Assembly (NCBI RefSeq): GCF_002218045.2
Contig: NZ_AP018685.1
Coordinates: 1,054,001-1,118,000 of the forward strand
Direction of reading: 5' to 3'
DNA length: 64,000 nucleotides
From: Vibrio rumoiensis
Lineage (GTDB): Bacteria > Pseudomonadota > Gammaproteobacteria > Enterobacterales > Vibrionaceae
Part shown: piece by piece, positions 1 to 9,138 of the stretch
How positions within the stretch are numbered: the stretch's first letter is position 1
How the letters are laid out: every line of letters begins with the position of its first letter
Notes under the pieces: model-generated
Databases searched by the model: none
What the model was told of the DNA's origin: nothing
Seen by the model: the letters and a program-made list of their open reading frames with translations, nothing else
Made by a program: the position numbers and the translations under genes

Positions 1-1
1 A

Positions 2-187
2 AAACAGCAACCTTATGCGCCTTTTATGCAAAGCTTACAAACACAGATCGACACGCTTATACAACAGATCAAAGTCAGCCCTGTCCCTGAATCGTTACGT
101 CACTTACCTGCGGTAAAAAGGCCAGCTTATAAAAAAAGAAGTTCGACAAAACCTAAGCGCCTAACAAAGGTAAGTAAAAAACCATAA
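2..187 (+). CDS. C-terminal end of an unidentified protein (partial)
   Basis: An open frame enters from the left edge and runs 61 codons to TAA. The visible peptide has an amphipathic stretch (about residues 8-30) and then a strongly basic, proline-containing tail rich in Lys, Arg, Ser and Thr. The position just upstream of a YbiB-like gene resembles Vibrio chromosomes where dinG and a small PriC-like gene precede it, but that is a guess from neighbourhood. No domain can be assigned from this fragment. The frame is supported only by its openness and by codon use like that of its neighbours. Confidence 0.5.
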   Translation, partial: KQQPYAPFMQSLQTQIDTLIQQIKVSPVPESLRHLPAVKRPAYKKRSSTKPKRLTKVSKKP

Positions 188-375
188 ATGGGTTGTTGGT
201 TGATCAATCTCGTGCAAGAAAACTTCTATTTTGGTGCAGTTTATGAAAAGAGTTTTAAGTAATAGATTGTATTTATTAGAGTTAATTTTTGGCTTGGTTA
301 TTGCTTTATTTAAAAGTGGGCATTGCAAGGATAGCGATTAAAAGCAATGCGACCCACGTTAATAGGAGACGTATT

Positions 376-591
376 ATGGCAAGTCAAAACTTAAATGTTG
401 AGCAAGCGAATCGAGATAGTCATTTTAATCTTAAGTATAAATGTAATGTGTTTTTCCAATCTTTATCAGAGCAGTTGCATCAAGCTTCATTAGATAATCT
501 TGATGAACTACAACATCAAAAATTATTATCACAGTCCCCATATTCAATGATTTGGGAACAAGAGTTTTTAAGAACAGCTGAACAAAAGTAG
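376..591 (+). CDS. Small conserved-type hypothetical protein, 71 aa
   Basis: I place the start at ATG 376 because an AGGAG ribosome-binding site lies about 8 bases upstream. The longer frame from TTG 289 has no such site. The protein is soluble and polar, with no membrane segment or signal peptide and no motif I recognise. It has Gln/Leu-rich helical stretches (about residues 25-55) and ends in a polar Arg-Thr-Ala-Glu-Gln-Lys tail. A good rho-independent terminator follows 29 bases after the stop, so it seems to be a short independent unit. Function unknown. Confidence 0.6.
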   Translation: MASQNLNVEQANRDSHFNLKYKCNVFFQSLSEQLHQASLDNLDELQHQKLLSQSPYSMIWEQEFLRTAEQK

Positions 592-619
592 CCTTTCGAA
601 TATCAATGTTGTTATGACT

Positions 620-645
620 AGCCTGCTGAAATATGCAGGCTTTTT
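620..645 (+). terminator. Rho-independent terminator
   Basis: GCCTGC and GCAGGC form a stem around an 8-base loop and are followed by five T. It ends the unit of the 71-aa ORF before the YbiB-like gene. Confidence 0.8.
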
Positions 646-725
646 GTTATAAAAAGAGCGGAGTTTCATTAAGCTTTCCGTTAGAGTAGGGCTATGCTGA
701 GTTTAAGAAAATAAGAAGGATTGTC

Positions 726-1703
726 ATGAGCATTATTTTGGAATGTATTCGTACGGTTGGGCGAGGTGAAAGAGGAAGAAAACCTCTCTCGGAACAGCAA
801 GCCTTTGATGTAATGGATGCCTATTTAAATAGTAAAGAAGCGGGTGACGATTCAGTTGGTGATGATCAAATGGCAATGCTGTTGATGCTTATCCGAGTTC
901 AAAATGAAACCAATCAAGAAATTGCAGGGTTTGTGAAAGCCTTTCAGTCTAGAGTTCCGAGTCTAGGGGCAGATATTGATTGGCCATGTTATGCCGGTAA
1001 ACGCAAAGCCGAGAATGGTATGGATCAACCTTGGCATGGTTTGGCGGCAAAAATCCTTTCCCTAAATGGTTATAAAGTTTTATTGCATGGATATAAGGAT
1101 GTGGCGAGTGGCCGAACGCATGTCGAAGATTATCTAGAACCATTAGGTATTCCGCTGGCTGAAACCCCACAACATGCTCAACAATTATTAGACTCTCATC
1201 ATATTGCTTACCTTCCTTTAAACCACTTTGCCCCGATTGCACAAACCATGATTGGCTGGAAAAATCGTTATGGGTTAAGAACGCCAATTAACACCGTCGT
1301 GCGCGCGTTAAATCCCGGTGCTGCAAAGATTGGAGTACGAGGCAGTTTCCATCCTGGTTTTCAGCAACTTCATGCTGAAGTCGATCAGACCATTGATAGT
1401 AAAAGTTTATCTGTGATTTCATATAAAGGGCAAAATGGCGAGTCGGAATATAATCCCAAAGTCAGCCAGACGGTGTGGCTAAGTAGCCAAGATGGCGTTG
1501 AATCGTTTTATTGGCCAGAAGTTATGCAAGACTCGCTTGATTTACCCGAAAACTTGATTTTCTCGCTCACTGGTGAGGTTGGTAATGTCATGGCCAATGC
1601 CGTTATTGCTAGTATGGCCGCGGTTTTATTTACAGAACAAAAAGATTATCAACGGGCTTCTCAACAAGCTTTGAGCTATTGGCATAGATATTGTGGCGTT
1701 TAA
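726..1703 (+). CDS. ybiB: TrpD2/YbiB-family protein (glycosyltransferase-fold, nucleic-acid-binding type)
   Basis: The 325-aa product has the anthranilate phosphoribosyltransferase fold of the YbiB/TrpD2 family. An N-terminal helical domain (about 1-75, with the DDQMAMLLMLIRV stretch) precedes a nucleotide-binding-like core (about 85-320). In E. coli YbiB is not needed for tryptophan synthesis, belongs to the LexA-regulated dinG-ybiB region and binds nucleic acids. That is family knowledge. An AAGGA site sits just ahead of ATG 726. I saw no clear CTGT-N8-ACAG LexA box directly upstream, so SOS control is not shown here. Length is normal and the frame is intact. Confidence 0.85.
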   Translation: MSIILECIRTVGRGERGRKPLSEQQAFDVMDAYLNSKEAGDDSVGDDQMAMLLMLIRVQNETNQEIAGFVKAFQSRVPSLGADIDWPCYAGKRKAENGMDQPWHGLAAKILSLNGYKVLLHGYKDVASGRTHVEDYLEPLGIPLAETPQHAQQLLDSHHIAYLPLNHFAPIAQTMIGWKNRYGLRTPINTVVRALNPGAAKIGVRGSFHPGFQQLHAEVDQTIDSKSLSVISYKGQNGESEYNPKVSQTVWLSSQDGVESFYWPEVMQDSLDLPENLIFSLTGEVGNVMANAVIASMAAVLFTEQKDYQRASQQALSYWHRYCGV

Positions 1704-1794
1704 TTTTTAATTAATGAAACTGTGAAATCCATACAGGTACTCGTCAAATCAAGGTGCTATTTTAATTGATAGCGTATTGATAAGGGGGTATAGG

Positions 1795-3198
1795 ATGGAA
1801 AGGCTGACAGATGAATCGTCGAATTCTTATCTATATCTTCTTTTCACCTTCATTCTATGTTGGTTGGCTTATACCAGTGTCACTATTTTTAATTACGCTG
1901 AAAGTGTTGTGTCAGATATGAAAAATAATTTGTCACACTACTACACTTCAAATGAAAAAATTGCGACTCATCTTAGCGATATCCTGCTTAAGCTAGAAGA
2001 CTCCAAAGACGCGAATCAAAACCTACAATTAGATGAAATTAAAGCTTTGGATATCCAAGGTTTTAATATTAGCCCCGGACAGTTTTCTGAATACGCTGGT
2101 GCATTAGTTGCCCAAGGCGATATGCAAAAATTGCCGTTTAACTTGTCCTTGTTCTTACATGAATTGGATCTCAGTTGGGCGGAGGAGGATAATAATGCCC
2201 CAGGTGCTTTTTTTACTTACTACGGTGAAGGAAGTGAATTTGCCTATACTAAGTCTCGTTTAATATTAAAATCTCAACCTCCAGAGATCTCTCCTGCTCG
2301 TTACCGAAAAGATGATATACCGTTCGATTACAAGCCGTCGTTAATGACAGCATTAGAACGTTCATATCCGCAAGGGAGAAGCATAGTGATTTTAGTGACG
2401 CCAGTGATACTTAATGGGCAATTAATTGGGGATTTAGGCGTTAGGCTTAAACTTGAAAAACAAATGCTTGACTCTCTAGGTCCTTGGTTAAGTCAATATA
2501 TGGCATTAGACATTGAGTTTAGAGATCAAAAATTTTCATTTGGCGAGGATAGATTTTTACCTCAATTGTTTTTTAAACAAGAGAAGTTTAATAACATCAC
2601 TATCACGGCTTATATGAAGACGGATTACATCACTGAGTATATTCTGCCATGGTTTTTATCCATGTGTTTTATTATGGGGATGGTTTATTTTTTACTTAAT
2701 AAGCATAAGAAAGCGGCAATTCGTTTTTCTTCATTATCAAAAACAGATGAACTGACAGGGTTATTTAATAAACGCATATTAGATGAAATTGATAAAATGG
2801 GGATTAGCCAAGGGACTCTATTTTATCTAGATGTGAATGACTTTAAGGAAATTAATGACAATTATGGACACCATACTGGTGATAATGCATTGCGCCATAT
2901 TGCTTCTGGTATCCGATATTGTATGAGTGCGTCTGATTTATGTATTCGTCTAGGTGGCGATGAATTTTTAATCGTCATGAGTACTCGCATACAGCAGCCT
3001 GAAAAAGTGAAAGATAAATTGCATCAAGCGATCAGCGGTTCTACTTTTACGGGGGACATTACTTTAACTGTGTCGATTGGTTACAGCTATTTTGATGATC
3101 TTGGTGCATTGACTCAGTCGATTCATCAGGCGGATAAGCAAATGTATGAAGAGAAGCATCGATACCGTTCGGCAGAGCCAAAACCGACCGTATTTTAG
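1795..3198 (+). CDS. Membrane-anchored GGDEF diguanylate cyclase
   Basis: I choose ATG 1795 (467 aa) because AGGGGG lies just ahead of it. An upstream in-frame TTG at 1777 has nothing comparable. A transmembrane segment near residues 12-30 is followed by a periplasmic sensor region (about 35-275, no named domain seen), a second transmembrane segment (about 282-300) and a GGDEF domain. The catalytic loop RLGGDEF is intact at about 385-391, so cyclic-di-GMP synthesis is expected. The four residues at the usual inhibitory I-site position, five residues before GGDEF, read SASD instead of RxxD, so product inhibition at that site is probably lost. No EAL domain. A terminator follows. Confidence 0.88.
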   Translation: MERLTDESSNSYLYLLFTFILCWLAYTSVTIFNYAESVVSDMKNNLSHYYTSNEKIATHLSDILLKLEDSKDANQNLQLDEIKALDIQGFNISPGQFSEYAGALVAQGDMQKLPFNLSLFLHELDLSWAEEDNNAPGAFFTYYGEGSEFAYTKSRLILKSQPPEISPARYRKDDIPFDYKPSLMTALERSYPQGRSIVILVTPVILNGQLIGDLGVRLKLEKQMLDSLGPWLSQYMALDIEFRDQKFSFGEDRFLPQLFFKQEKFNNITITAYMKTDYITEYILPWFLSMCFIMGMVYFLLNKHKKAAIRFSSLSKTDELTGLFNKRILDEIDKMGISQGTLFYLDVNDFKEINDNYGHHTGDNALRHIASGIRYCMSASDLCIRLGGDEFLIVMSTRIQQPEKVKDKLHQAISGSTFTGDITLTVSIGYSYFDDLGALTQSIHQADKQMYEEKHRYRSAEPKPTVF

Positions 3199-3221
3199 TT
3201 TATTCATCGATAAAAAAGCAA

Positions 3222-3250
3222 AAAGCCCGCTAAAGTTAGCGGGCTTTTTT
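3222..3250 (+). terminator. Rho-independent terminator after the GGDEF gene
   Basis: GCCCGC and GCGGGC stem arms flank an 8-base loop, with A-rich sequence before and six T after. The A tract on the left makes it potentially bidirectional, which would also suit the oppositely oriented tRNA-Ser. Confidence 0.85.
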
Positions 3251-3254
3251 AATG

Positions 3255-3345
3255 TGGCGGAGGGATAGGGATTTGAACCCTAGAAGAGCTATTAACCCTT
3301 GCCGGTTTTCAAGACCGGTGCTTTCGACCACTCAGCCATCCCTCC
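3255..3345 (-). tRNA. tRNA-Ser (anticodon TGA)
   Basis: On the minus strand the sequence folds as a class II tRNA of 91 nt. The acceptor arms GGAGGGA and TCCCTCC are followed by a discriminator G and an encoded CCA. The anticodon loop reads CTTGAAA with anticodon TGA, flanked by ACCGG/CCGGC stem arms. There is a long variable arm as expected for serine, and a GGTTCAAATCC T-loop. It reads UCN-type serine codons. Confidence 0.95.
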
Positions 3346-3547
3346 GAATTGCGGTAAATAATATATAGGGCTTAAGTTTTTGTAAACCCTTAATATTGCT
3401 GTTTGCTTTCTTTTTGAGCAAATAAGTGATTTTTTTTTCAAAGTGACGGGTTGTGCTTGATTTTTAGACTGCTTTTATCAAGTTGAGTTAGTGCAATTAT
3501 ACAATGAGAGCATACTGCTATGATGAATCTTGATAGGTTATAGATAC

Positions 3548-3570
3548 AAAAAAGGAAGCCGTAGCTCCCT
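3548..3570 (-). terminator. Probable terminator of lapC
   Basis: Read on the minus strand, GGAGC and GCTTCC arms with a one-base bulge are followed by six T, 24 bases past the lapC stop. The stem is short, so strength is uncertain. Confidence 0.55.
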
Positions 3571-3593
3571 AATTTGTTGATAACAGTTGACGC

Positions 3594-5411
3594 TTAATCA
3601 TTCTGGCGATAGAAGCGTTTCAGCTCAGATAAACCTTGTAGCACGATAGAAAGCTTAGGTTTAGCATCATTGCTTCGCTTGTAGTTTTTATCGTATACCT
3701 TGTAATTGCCAAATTCATCGACAACGGTTGTAGTGTCATCGGTAATCAAAGCGATGTTATCGCTGTCACCCGCCAAGATCCAAGGACGAGGTGATGCATT
3801 AAATAAATTTTTGCCGCTGCCAAAATCATACGGATTAGACGTTGATTGGAAGAGGTCTTGCATCAAGGTGGCTGATAAATCTAAGTGGCTTGTTTTATGT
3901 TGATAAAGTTCAGGAGCTTTACCTGGCCAGTGGATCACCATCGGCACCTGCAATTGATAACGGCTGAAGTTGCTGTTTGAGCCCCAGCTATTATTTTTTG
4001 TTTCATTAAATTCGTTACCATGGTTAGAGGTAATGACCACAATAGTATTATCAATTAATTGTTTGGTTTCTAACTCAGATAAAATTGCATTTACTTGCTG
4101 ATCGGCTTCAAATGCAGCTGACTTATATTGAGAAAGTAATTTACTGATTGGTGTTTTCGATTCAGTTTTAAAACGCGGTAAAACAGTTGGAGAATCTTCG
4201 AATTCTTCTACTTCTGAAAGCTCAATGTAACTGAACCATGGTTGATTTGGATTGTTGTTTATCCACTGAGTCCATTCAGTAACGGTGTTTTGATCTTTGG
4301 TTGTTTGTCTACCATCAGCCGCTGCCACATCCATAGGAGCAAAGATTTCATTATAAAATGCAGTATCGCTGAATCGTTCATTTCCAAATGCCGCCATAGA
4401 GTATCCACGGTTATCCATAGTTGAAATAAACAATGGAGGTGTATCCTGTGATTTTACACTTGCTGAATAGCTAGTCGGTAAACCATAAAATAAACCAAAC
4501 ACACCATAAGTATTATTGCTAGCACTATAATGGTTGACAAAGTTTTGGTTGTTCTTAGCAAAGTGGTACGTCATTGGCATAACATCTTCTGCCAGCATAT
4601 CGCTACGAAGATTATCAACCATAACAATAAGAACGTTATACTTTTTGCCTCGACCATCGAATTTCATTGGCTCTAGCGGGTAGTTCACTACTTCGCTGGC
4701 TTTACCGTTTTGCTCTAAGCGTTCCAGGTATTCATCTTTGTCTAATAGGCCATGTTTTTCCATAAAGGATTTAGCCGTCATAGGGTATGACAGAGGGAAA
4801 TTCGCTCTTTGGCTCGTTATTGGACCATAGAAAAAAGCATCAGCCCAGATGTAGATGAGATGGCTACTTAAAAAACATAAAAAGAAAATAACAGTCGCAG
4901 GTTTCCCAATTCGTTTGCGAGAAAGTTTACGCTGCTTTTTCCAAATCCATTCTGAGATCGCTATTTGCAGTAAGAAAATGACTGGTACTGCGGCAAATAG
5001 ATATTGCCACTCTGCATTGAACGAAGTTTGTTCTTTGCTTAATAGCAACTCCCAAACCACTGGGTTTAAGTGAAGGTGTAATCGTTCATATGCTTGACTA
5101 TCGAGTAATAGTAAAGTTAAGCAAACAGTAGCGAAACACACACTAATCAATCGAAGCAGTTTTCGAGAGGGAATAATGAAAGTCAGCGGAAACAAAATAA
5201 GGATATAGAGTGCAAAGACTAAAAAGCTAAAATGGCCTGCCCAAGAAATGATTAGGTAAGCTTGTCCAAGCAAGGTCTCAGGCCACGGGGATTGGGTGAC
5301 AAAACTTGCACCTATTAGCATGGCTAAGATGATGTTAAAGAAGGCGAACCAATGTCCCCAACTTACTAAGCGAGAGACGCGCTCTCCGTATGAATTTCCG
5401 CTATCAACCAT
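3594..5411 (-). CDS. lapC: LapC/YejM-type inner-membrane protein with periplasmic sulfatase-like domain
   Basis: The 605-aa product has five hydrophobic segments in its first ~195 residues (the DUF3413 region), a linker, and from about residue 255 an alkaline-phosphatase/sulfatase-fold domain starting at the VLIVMVDNLRSDM strand. E. coli YejM (PbgA/LapC) uses this architecture to sense periplasmic lipopolysaccharide and restrain LapB/FtsH-driven LpxC proteolysis. It is thought not to act as a sulfatase. Placement after yejL and opposite yejK matches the enteric order and supports the assignment. yejL ends 41 bases upstream on the same strand, so the two are probably co-transcribed. Confidence 0.92.
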   Translation of the reverse strand: MVDSGNSYGERVSRLVSWGHWFAFFNIILAMLIGASFVTQSPWPETLLGQAYLIISWAGHFSFLVFALYILILFPLTFIIPSRKLLRLISVCFATVCLTLLLLDSQAYERLHLHLNPVVWELLLSKEQTSFNAEWQYLFAAVPVIFLLQIAISEWIWKKQRKLSRKRIGKPATVIFFLCFLSSHLIYIWADAFFYGPITSQRANFPLSYPMTAKSFMEKHGLLDKDEYLERLEQNGKASEVVNYPLEPMKFDGRGKKYNVLIVMVDNLRSDMLAEDVMPMTYHFAKNNQNFVNHYSASNNTYGVFGLFYGLPTSYSASVKSQDTPPLFISTMDNRGYSMAAFGNERFSDTAFYNEIFAPMDVAAADGRQTTKDQNTVTEWTQWINNNPNQPWFSYIELSEVEEFEDSPTVLPRFKTESKTPISKLLSQYKSAAFEADQQVNAILSELETKQLIDNTIVVITSNHGNEFNETKNNSWGSNSNFSRYQLQVPMVIHWPGKAPELYQHKTSHLDLSATLMQDLFQSTSNPYDFGSGKNLFNASPRPWILAGDSDNIALITDDTTTVVDEFGNYKVYDKNYKRSNDAKPKLSIVLQGLSELKRFYRQND

Positions 5412-5452
5412 GTAAAATATCGTTCTAACTCAATTTGGTTTAAGAATGCATT

Positions 5453-5668
5453 TTAGTCATCAATTGATGATAAAAGAGCTTGAGAAAACTTATCTGCAAT
5501 GAGTTTACGTTGAGATTTTGGCACATTTGAGTTCAATATGTTAGTCACCATATTTCCTGCAATCATTAAGCTTAAATCTGGATTTGCCCCGTGTTTTTTC
5601 AATACGGCAGCAATTTCTGCCAAGATTTGTTCAATTTTTTGGTCGCTGTATTTAGAGTTAATAGGCAT
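5453..5668 (-). CDS. yejL: YejL, UPF0352 family small protein
   Basis: This 71-aa protein shows the UPF0352 pattern: an N-terminal YSDxxxEQILxE helix, a central KHGANPDLSLMIAGN segment and a final helix with QRxxIADKFSQAL. Length is normal for the family. Its biochemical role is unknown. It is the first gene of a two-gene minus-strand unit with lapC and is divergent from yejK, the order known from enterics and vibrios. Confidence 0.93.
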   Translation of the reverse strand: MPINSKYSDQKIEQILAEIAAVLKKHGANPDLSLMIAGNMVTNILNSNVPKSQRKLIADKFSQALLSSIDD

Positions 5669-5842
5669 AACGTTTTTAGATAACTTCCTAGATATTTCAA
5701 TTAATGATAGTGCTTAATGGCTCTGCTTTGTTATTAATTAACATATTGTTTCAGAGAATTTTCAAGCCACTTGGGTATACAAAGCGGCTTATGATAACCT
5801 AGTCTTCCTCACAACTGAAACATCAACTGAAACTAATTTACC

Positions 5843-6844
5843 ATGAGCTTAAATATTTCCAACGTCATACTGCATAAATTGACAAAAAATAACCAAGATG
5901 AGCTAGTTGTTAGCTTGCGTGATTCTGCTCTACCAAATGATGGAGTAACAGAGCAATTGGTTGCAGAACTACATCGTACTTTCAGCGCTAAAGCGGGCAA
6001 AGGCTTTGGTGTTTATAAAGAGGAAAGTGAATTTCAATCTTGGATGAAGCAATTACGCCAAGGTGAATTGACGTTTTACGATTTTTCTCAGCAGTCCGCG
6101 GAGCGATTAAAATCAGAATTATCAAAATATCCTTTTGCAGAAGAAGGCGTGCTGGTTTTAGCGGAATACCAATCTTTAGCAACAGATTACCTTTTTATTG
6201 CTTTATTACCATCGAATCAAAGTTTGAAAGTGAACGATGATCTCGATATCAGTGATACGGATTATCTTGATATTAATAAGATGGATATTGCCGTTCGTAT
6301 TGACTTATCTCGTTATGAAACCGACCCAGAATCAAACCGTTATTTGAGCTACATCAAAGGTCGTGTTGGACGTAAAGTTGCTGATTTTTTCTTAGACTTT
6401 TTACAAGCTGAGGTGGGTTTAGATACCAAAAAGCAAAACCAAGTTCTAATGCAGGCGGTTGATGACTTCTGTGTCGATGCTCAACTTAATAAAGAAGAAA
6501 CGGTTGCCTGCCGAAAACAGGTTCATGATTTTTGTAACGAACAGTTAAAAGCGGGTGATGAAGTCACCATTAAAGAACTATCAGGTGAATTAAGTGGTGC
6601 CGGTCACCATGATAATTTTGCTGAATTTACTCAAAAGCAAGGTTATGAATTAGAAGATAGCTTTCCCGTTGACCGTTCAACGATTCGTAAGCTTGCAAAA
6701 TATGTGGGGGCAGGCGGCGGTTTGTCGATTAACTTTGACAGCATGTTGCTCGGTGAGCGTGTTTTTTATGATCCGGAAACCGATACTCTGACGATTAAAG
6801 GGATTCCACCAAATCTGAAAGATCAGCTAACTCGCCACTCATAA
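5843..6844 (+). CDS. yejK: Nucleoid-associated protein YejK (NdpA family)
   Basis: The 333-aa product matches the NdpA/YejK family in length and pattern: an N-terminal alpha/beta domain beginning MSLNISNVILHKL, a central DYLDINKMDIAVRIDL block near residues 140-160, and a C-terminal region with YVGAGGGLSINFDSMLLG. Family members are abundant nucleoid-associated proteins that bind double-stranded DNA. It is divergent from yejL-lapC with about 174 bases between starts, enough for two promoters. A small terminator hairpin follows before asd. Confidence 0.93.
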   Translation: MSLNISNVILHKLTKNNQDELVVSLRDSALPNDGVTEQLVAELHRTFSAKAGKGFGVYKEESEFQSWMKQLRQGELTFYDFSQQSAERLKSELSKYPFAEEGVLVLAEYQSLATDYLFIALLPSNQSLKVNDDLDISDTDYLDINKMDIAVRIDLSRYETDPESNRYLSYIKGRVGRKVADFFLDFLQAEVGLDTKKQNQVLMQAVDDFCVDAQLNKEETVACRKQVHDFCNEQLKAGDEVTIKELSGELSGAGHHDNFAEFTQKQGYELEDSFPVDRSTIRKLAKYVGAGGGLSINFDSMLLGERVFYDPETDTLTIKGIPPNLKDQLTRHS

Positions 6845-6957
6845 GTTTTGATTTGAATTGTGAATCGTAAGAAAGAGTGAATATTGGCGATATTGTTCAA
6901 AATCATATTTGAAGATCGTCGGCAGCAATGAGATAGTAAAGACAACAAATACAACTT

Positions 6958-6985
6958 TAGGCAGTCGGTATTGGCTGCCTTTTTA
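6958..6985 (+). terminator. Terminator between yejK and asd
   Basis: AGGCAG and CTGCCT arms around a 10-base loop are followed by five T. It lies about 115 bases after yejK and 33 before asd, so asd transcription most likely starts downstream of it or within it. Confidence 0.6.
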
Positions 6986-7017
6986 TCATTTAAAATAATC
7001 ATGGAGAGGATGAGATT

Positions 7018-8133
7018 ATGAGAGTAGGTTTAGTCGGATGGCGCGGCATGGTAGGTTCTGTACTGATGCAACGCATGGTGGAAGAGAAGGATTTCGACCT
7101 AATTGAACCTGTATTTTATAGCACTTCACAAGTTGGTATTCCTGCACCGAACTTAGGGAAGGATGCCGGTATGCTGCAAGATGCTTTCGATCTTGAAAGC
7201 TTAAAGCAATTAGATGCCATCATTACGTGCCAGGGTGGTTCATATACTGAAAAAGTATACCCTGCACTTCGTCAAGCCGGTTGGAAAGGTTACTGGATTG
7301 ATGCGGCTTCAACTTTACGCATGAAAGACGATGCCATCATTACACTTGATCCTGTGAACTTAACTCAAATTCAACAAGGCATTCATTCGGGTACTAATAC
7401 CTTTGTTGGTGGTAACTGCACCGTCAGTCTAATGCTAATGGGGTTAGGCGGTCTATATGAAAAGGGCATGATTGAATGGATGAGTGCCATGACCTATCAA
7501 GCAGCTTCCGGTGCAGGTGCGAAAAACATGCGTGAGTTAATTTCACAAATGGGAGTGATTAACCAATCGGTGAGTGCTGAAATGGCCGATCCTGCCAGCT
7601 CAATTCTCGATATTGACCGTAAAGTGGCAGAAACCATTCGTTCTAGTGAGTATCCAACCAGTGAGTTTGGTTCACCGCTGGCCGGTTCATTGATCCCTTG
7701 GATTGATGTAAAACGTGACAATGGTCAGAGTAAAGAAGAATGGAAAGGTTCGGTTGAAACCAATAAGATTCTTGGTCTACAAGGTGATTCGATTGTACCG
7801 ATTGATGGTACTTGCGTGCGTATTGGTGCGATGCGTTGCCACTCGCAAGCATTAACAATCAAGCTTAAGCAAAATGTTCCTATGGATGAGATCGAAGATA
7901 TTATTGGTTCTCATAATGAATGGGTAAAAGTGATCCCAAATGAGCGTGATATCACTATGCAAGAGCTTTCTCCTGCGAAAGTAACAGGAACACTTTCTGT
8001 CCCAGTGGGGCGTTTGCGTAAAATGGCAATGGGCGATACCTTCTTAAATGCTTTCACTGTGGGTGATCAGCTATTGTGGGGTGCCGCTGAACCACTACGT
8101 CGTACTTTACGAATCATTTTACAAAATCGTTAA
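7018..8133 (+). CDS. asd: Aspartate-semialdehyde dehydrogenase
   Basis: Asd reduces L-aspartyl-4-phosphate with NADPH to aspartate semialdehyde, the branch point to lysine/diaminopimelate, threonine and methionine. The 371-aa protein begins with a GWRGMVGSVL nucleotide-binding loop (residues 7-16) and carries the catalytic cysteine in GGNCTVSLM (Cys134). The later YQAASGAGA motif is typical of the long E. coli/Vibrio form. An AGAGGATGAG sequence precedes ATG 7018. The gene stands alone between terminators. No lysine-riboswitch-like leader fits in the short upstream gap. Confidence 0.97.
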   Translation: MRVGLVGWRGMVGSVLMQRMVEEKDFDLIEPVFYSTSQVGIPAPNLGKDAGMLQDAFDLESLKQLDAIITCQGGSYTEKVYPALRQAGWKGYWIDAASTLRMKDDAIITLDPVNLTQIQQGIHSGTNTFVGGNCTVSLMLMGLGGLYEKGMIEWMSAMTYQAASGAGAKNMRELISQMGVINQSVSAEMADPASSILDIDRKVAETIRSSEYPTSEFGSPLAGSLIPWIDVKRDNGQSKEEWKGSVETNKILGLQGDSIVPIDGTCVRIGAMRCHSQALTIKLKQNVPMDEIEDIIGSHNEWVKVIPNERDITMQELSPAKVTGTLSVPVGRLRKMAMGDTFLNAFTVGDQLLWGAAEPLRRTLRIILQNR

Positions 8134-8171
8134 TTGATTGATGTTTATCAACTGATCAATGGCTTGAACTA

Positions 8172-8206
8172 AAAAGTCCGCACTATTAAATAGTGCGGAC
8201 TTTTTT
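8172..8206. terminator. Bidirectional terminator between asd and the K+ channel gene
   Basis: AAGTCCGCACTA and TAGTGCGGACTT form a perfect 12-bp stem with a short loop. An A run lies on the left and a T run on the right, so it can serve both convergent genes. Confidence 0.92.
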
Positions 8207-8252
8207 GTTATTAACAGATGACCAGCATTGATTGTTGCCTGAAAAATATTTT

Positions 8253-9104
8253 CTAAGAATCTGGCTTGTTCACTGGCACGACGCGTTTATCGGGCTCGGC
8301 CAACTCACTTCCACAATGTTTGCAAAATAGAGCGTCAGTTTCATGGCCACTTTTAGTACAGTTTGGACATAATACGAGAGTGCGGTGAGCTTTTATCTCT
8401 TGATTCAGCTCTGCAGTAATAATTCCTGTAGGAACCGCTAAAATTGAATAACCTAGTAGCATCGTTAGGGCAGCAACGGCTTGTCCTAATGGCGTCTTCG
8501 GAACCACGTCGCCATAACCCACGGTAGTAATTGTGATAATGGCCCAATAAATGCCTCTAGGAATGCTAGTAAAACCATTTTCAGGTCCTTCAATCACATA
8601 CATTAATGCGCCAAAAATTGTAACTAGAATAGCTACTGCACTGAAAAATATAAGGATTTTACGCTGCGACATTGCCAAGGTGCGAACTAACAGGTTGGAG
8701 TCTTGCAGAAAGCGTACGAGCTTAAGAATTCGAAAGATTCGCATCACACGCAATAAGCGAATGATGCCGATGAAACTGGCGGATGGAAAAAAGAAAGCAA
8801 GATAAGTCGGAAGAATAGCCAGTAGATCGATTACACCATAAAAGCTTTTAGCATAAGCTTTAGGTTTTGGTGAACAATAGAGTCGTAATAGGTATTCAAC
8901 CGTGAATAAAGCGGTGAACAGGTACTCTAAAATATCGAATTCTTTTTGCCATTGTTGAGCAAAAGCTGGAACGGAATCTAAGATAAGTACGACTAATGAG
9001 CTGATAATGGCCACGATCAATAAAATATCGAATCGGCGTCCTGCCGGTGTGTGAGTACCAAAAATGATGATATAGAGCTGATGTTTCAGCGTTTCTTGGC
9101 TCAT
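8253..9104 (-). CDS. Voltage-gated K+ channel with C-terminal zinc ribbon
   Basis: The 283-aa protein has six hydrophobic segments. Segment S4 (about 112-133) carries Arg/Lys at every third or fourth position, as in voltage sensors, and the pore loop TTVGYGD (193-199) is the potassium selectivity filter. After S6 a short cytoplasmic tail holds two CxxC pairs, Cys246/Cys249 and Cys261/Cys264, which look like a zinc ribbon. It should form a tetrameric Kv-type channel in the inner membrane. MarC lies 34 bases upstream on the same strand, so the two may share a transcript. The function of the zinc ribbon is not known to me. Confidence 0.92.
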   Translation of the reverse strand: MSQETLKHQLYIIIFGTHTPAGRRFDILLIVAIISSLVVLILDSVPAFAQQWQKEFDILEYLFTALFTVEYLLRLYCSPKPKAYAKSFYGVIDLLAILPTYLAFFFPSASFIGIIRLLRVMRIFRILKLVRFLQDSNLLVRTLAMSQRKILIFFSAVAILVTIFGALMYVIEGPENGFTSIPRGIYWAIITITTVGYGDVVPKTPLGQAVAALTMLLGYSILAVPTGIITAELNQEIKAHRTLVLCPNCTKSGHETDALFCKHCGSELAEPDKRVVPVNKPDS

Positions 9105-9138
9105 TGAATTCTTCCTTCGTTTTTATTGTGCGTGTCGC

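Noticed and set aside
289..375. N-terminal extension of the first small ORF
   Set aside because: It would start at TTG with no Shine-Dalgarno, whereas ATG 376 has AGGAG at proper spacing.
949..1287. 112-aa antisense frame inside the ybiB-like gene
   Set aside because: No ribosome-binding site or recognisable domain, and fully covered by a well-supported gene on the other strand.
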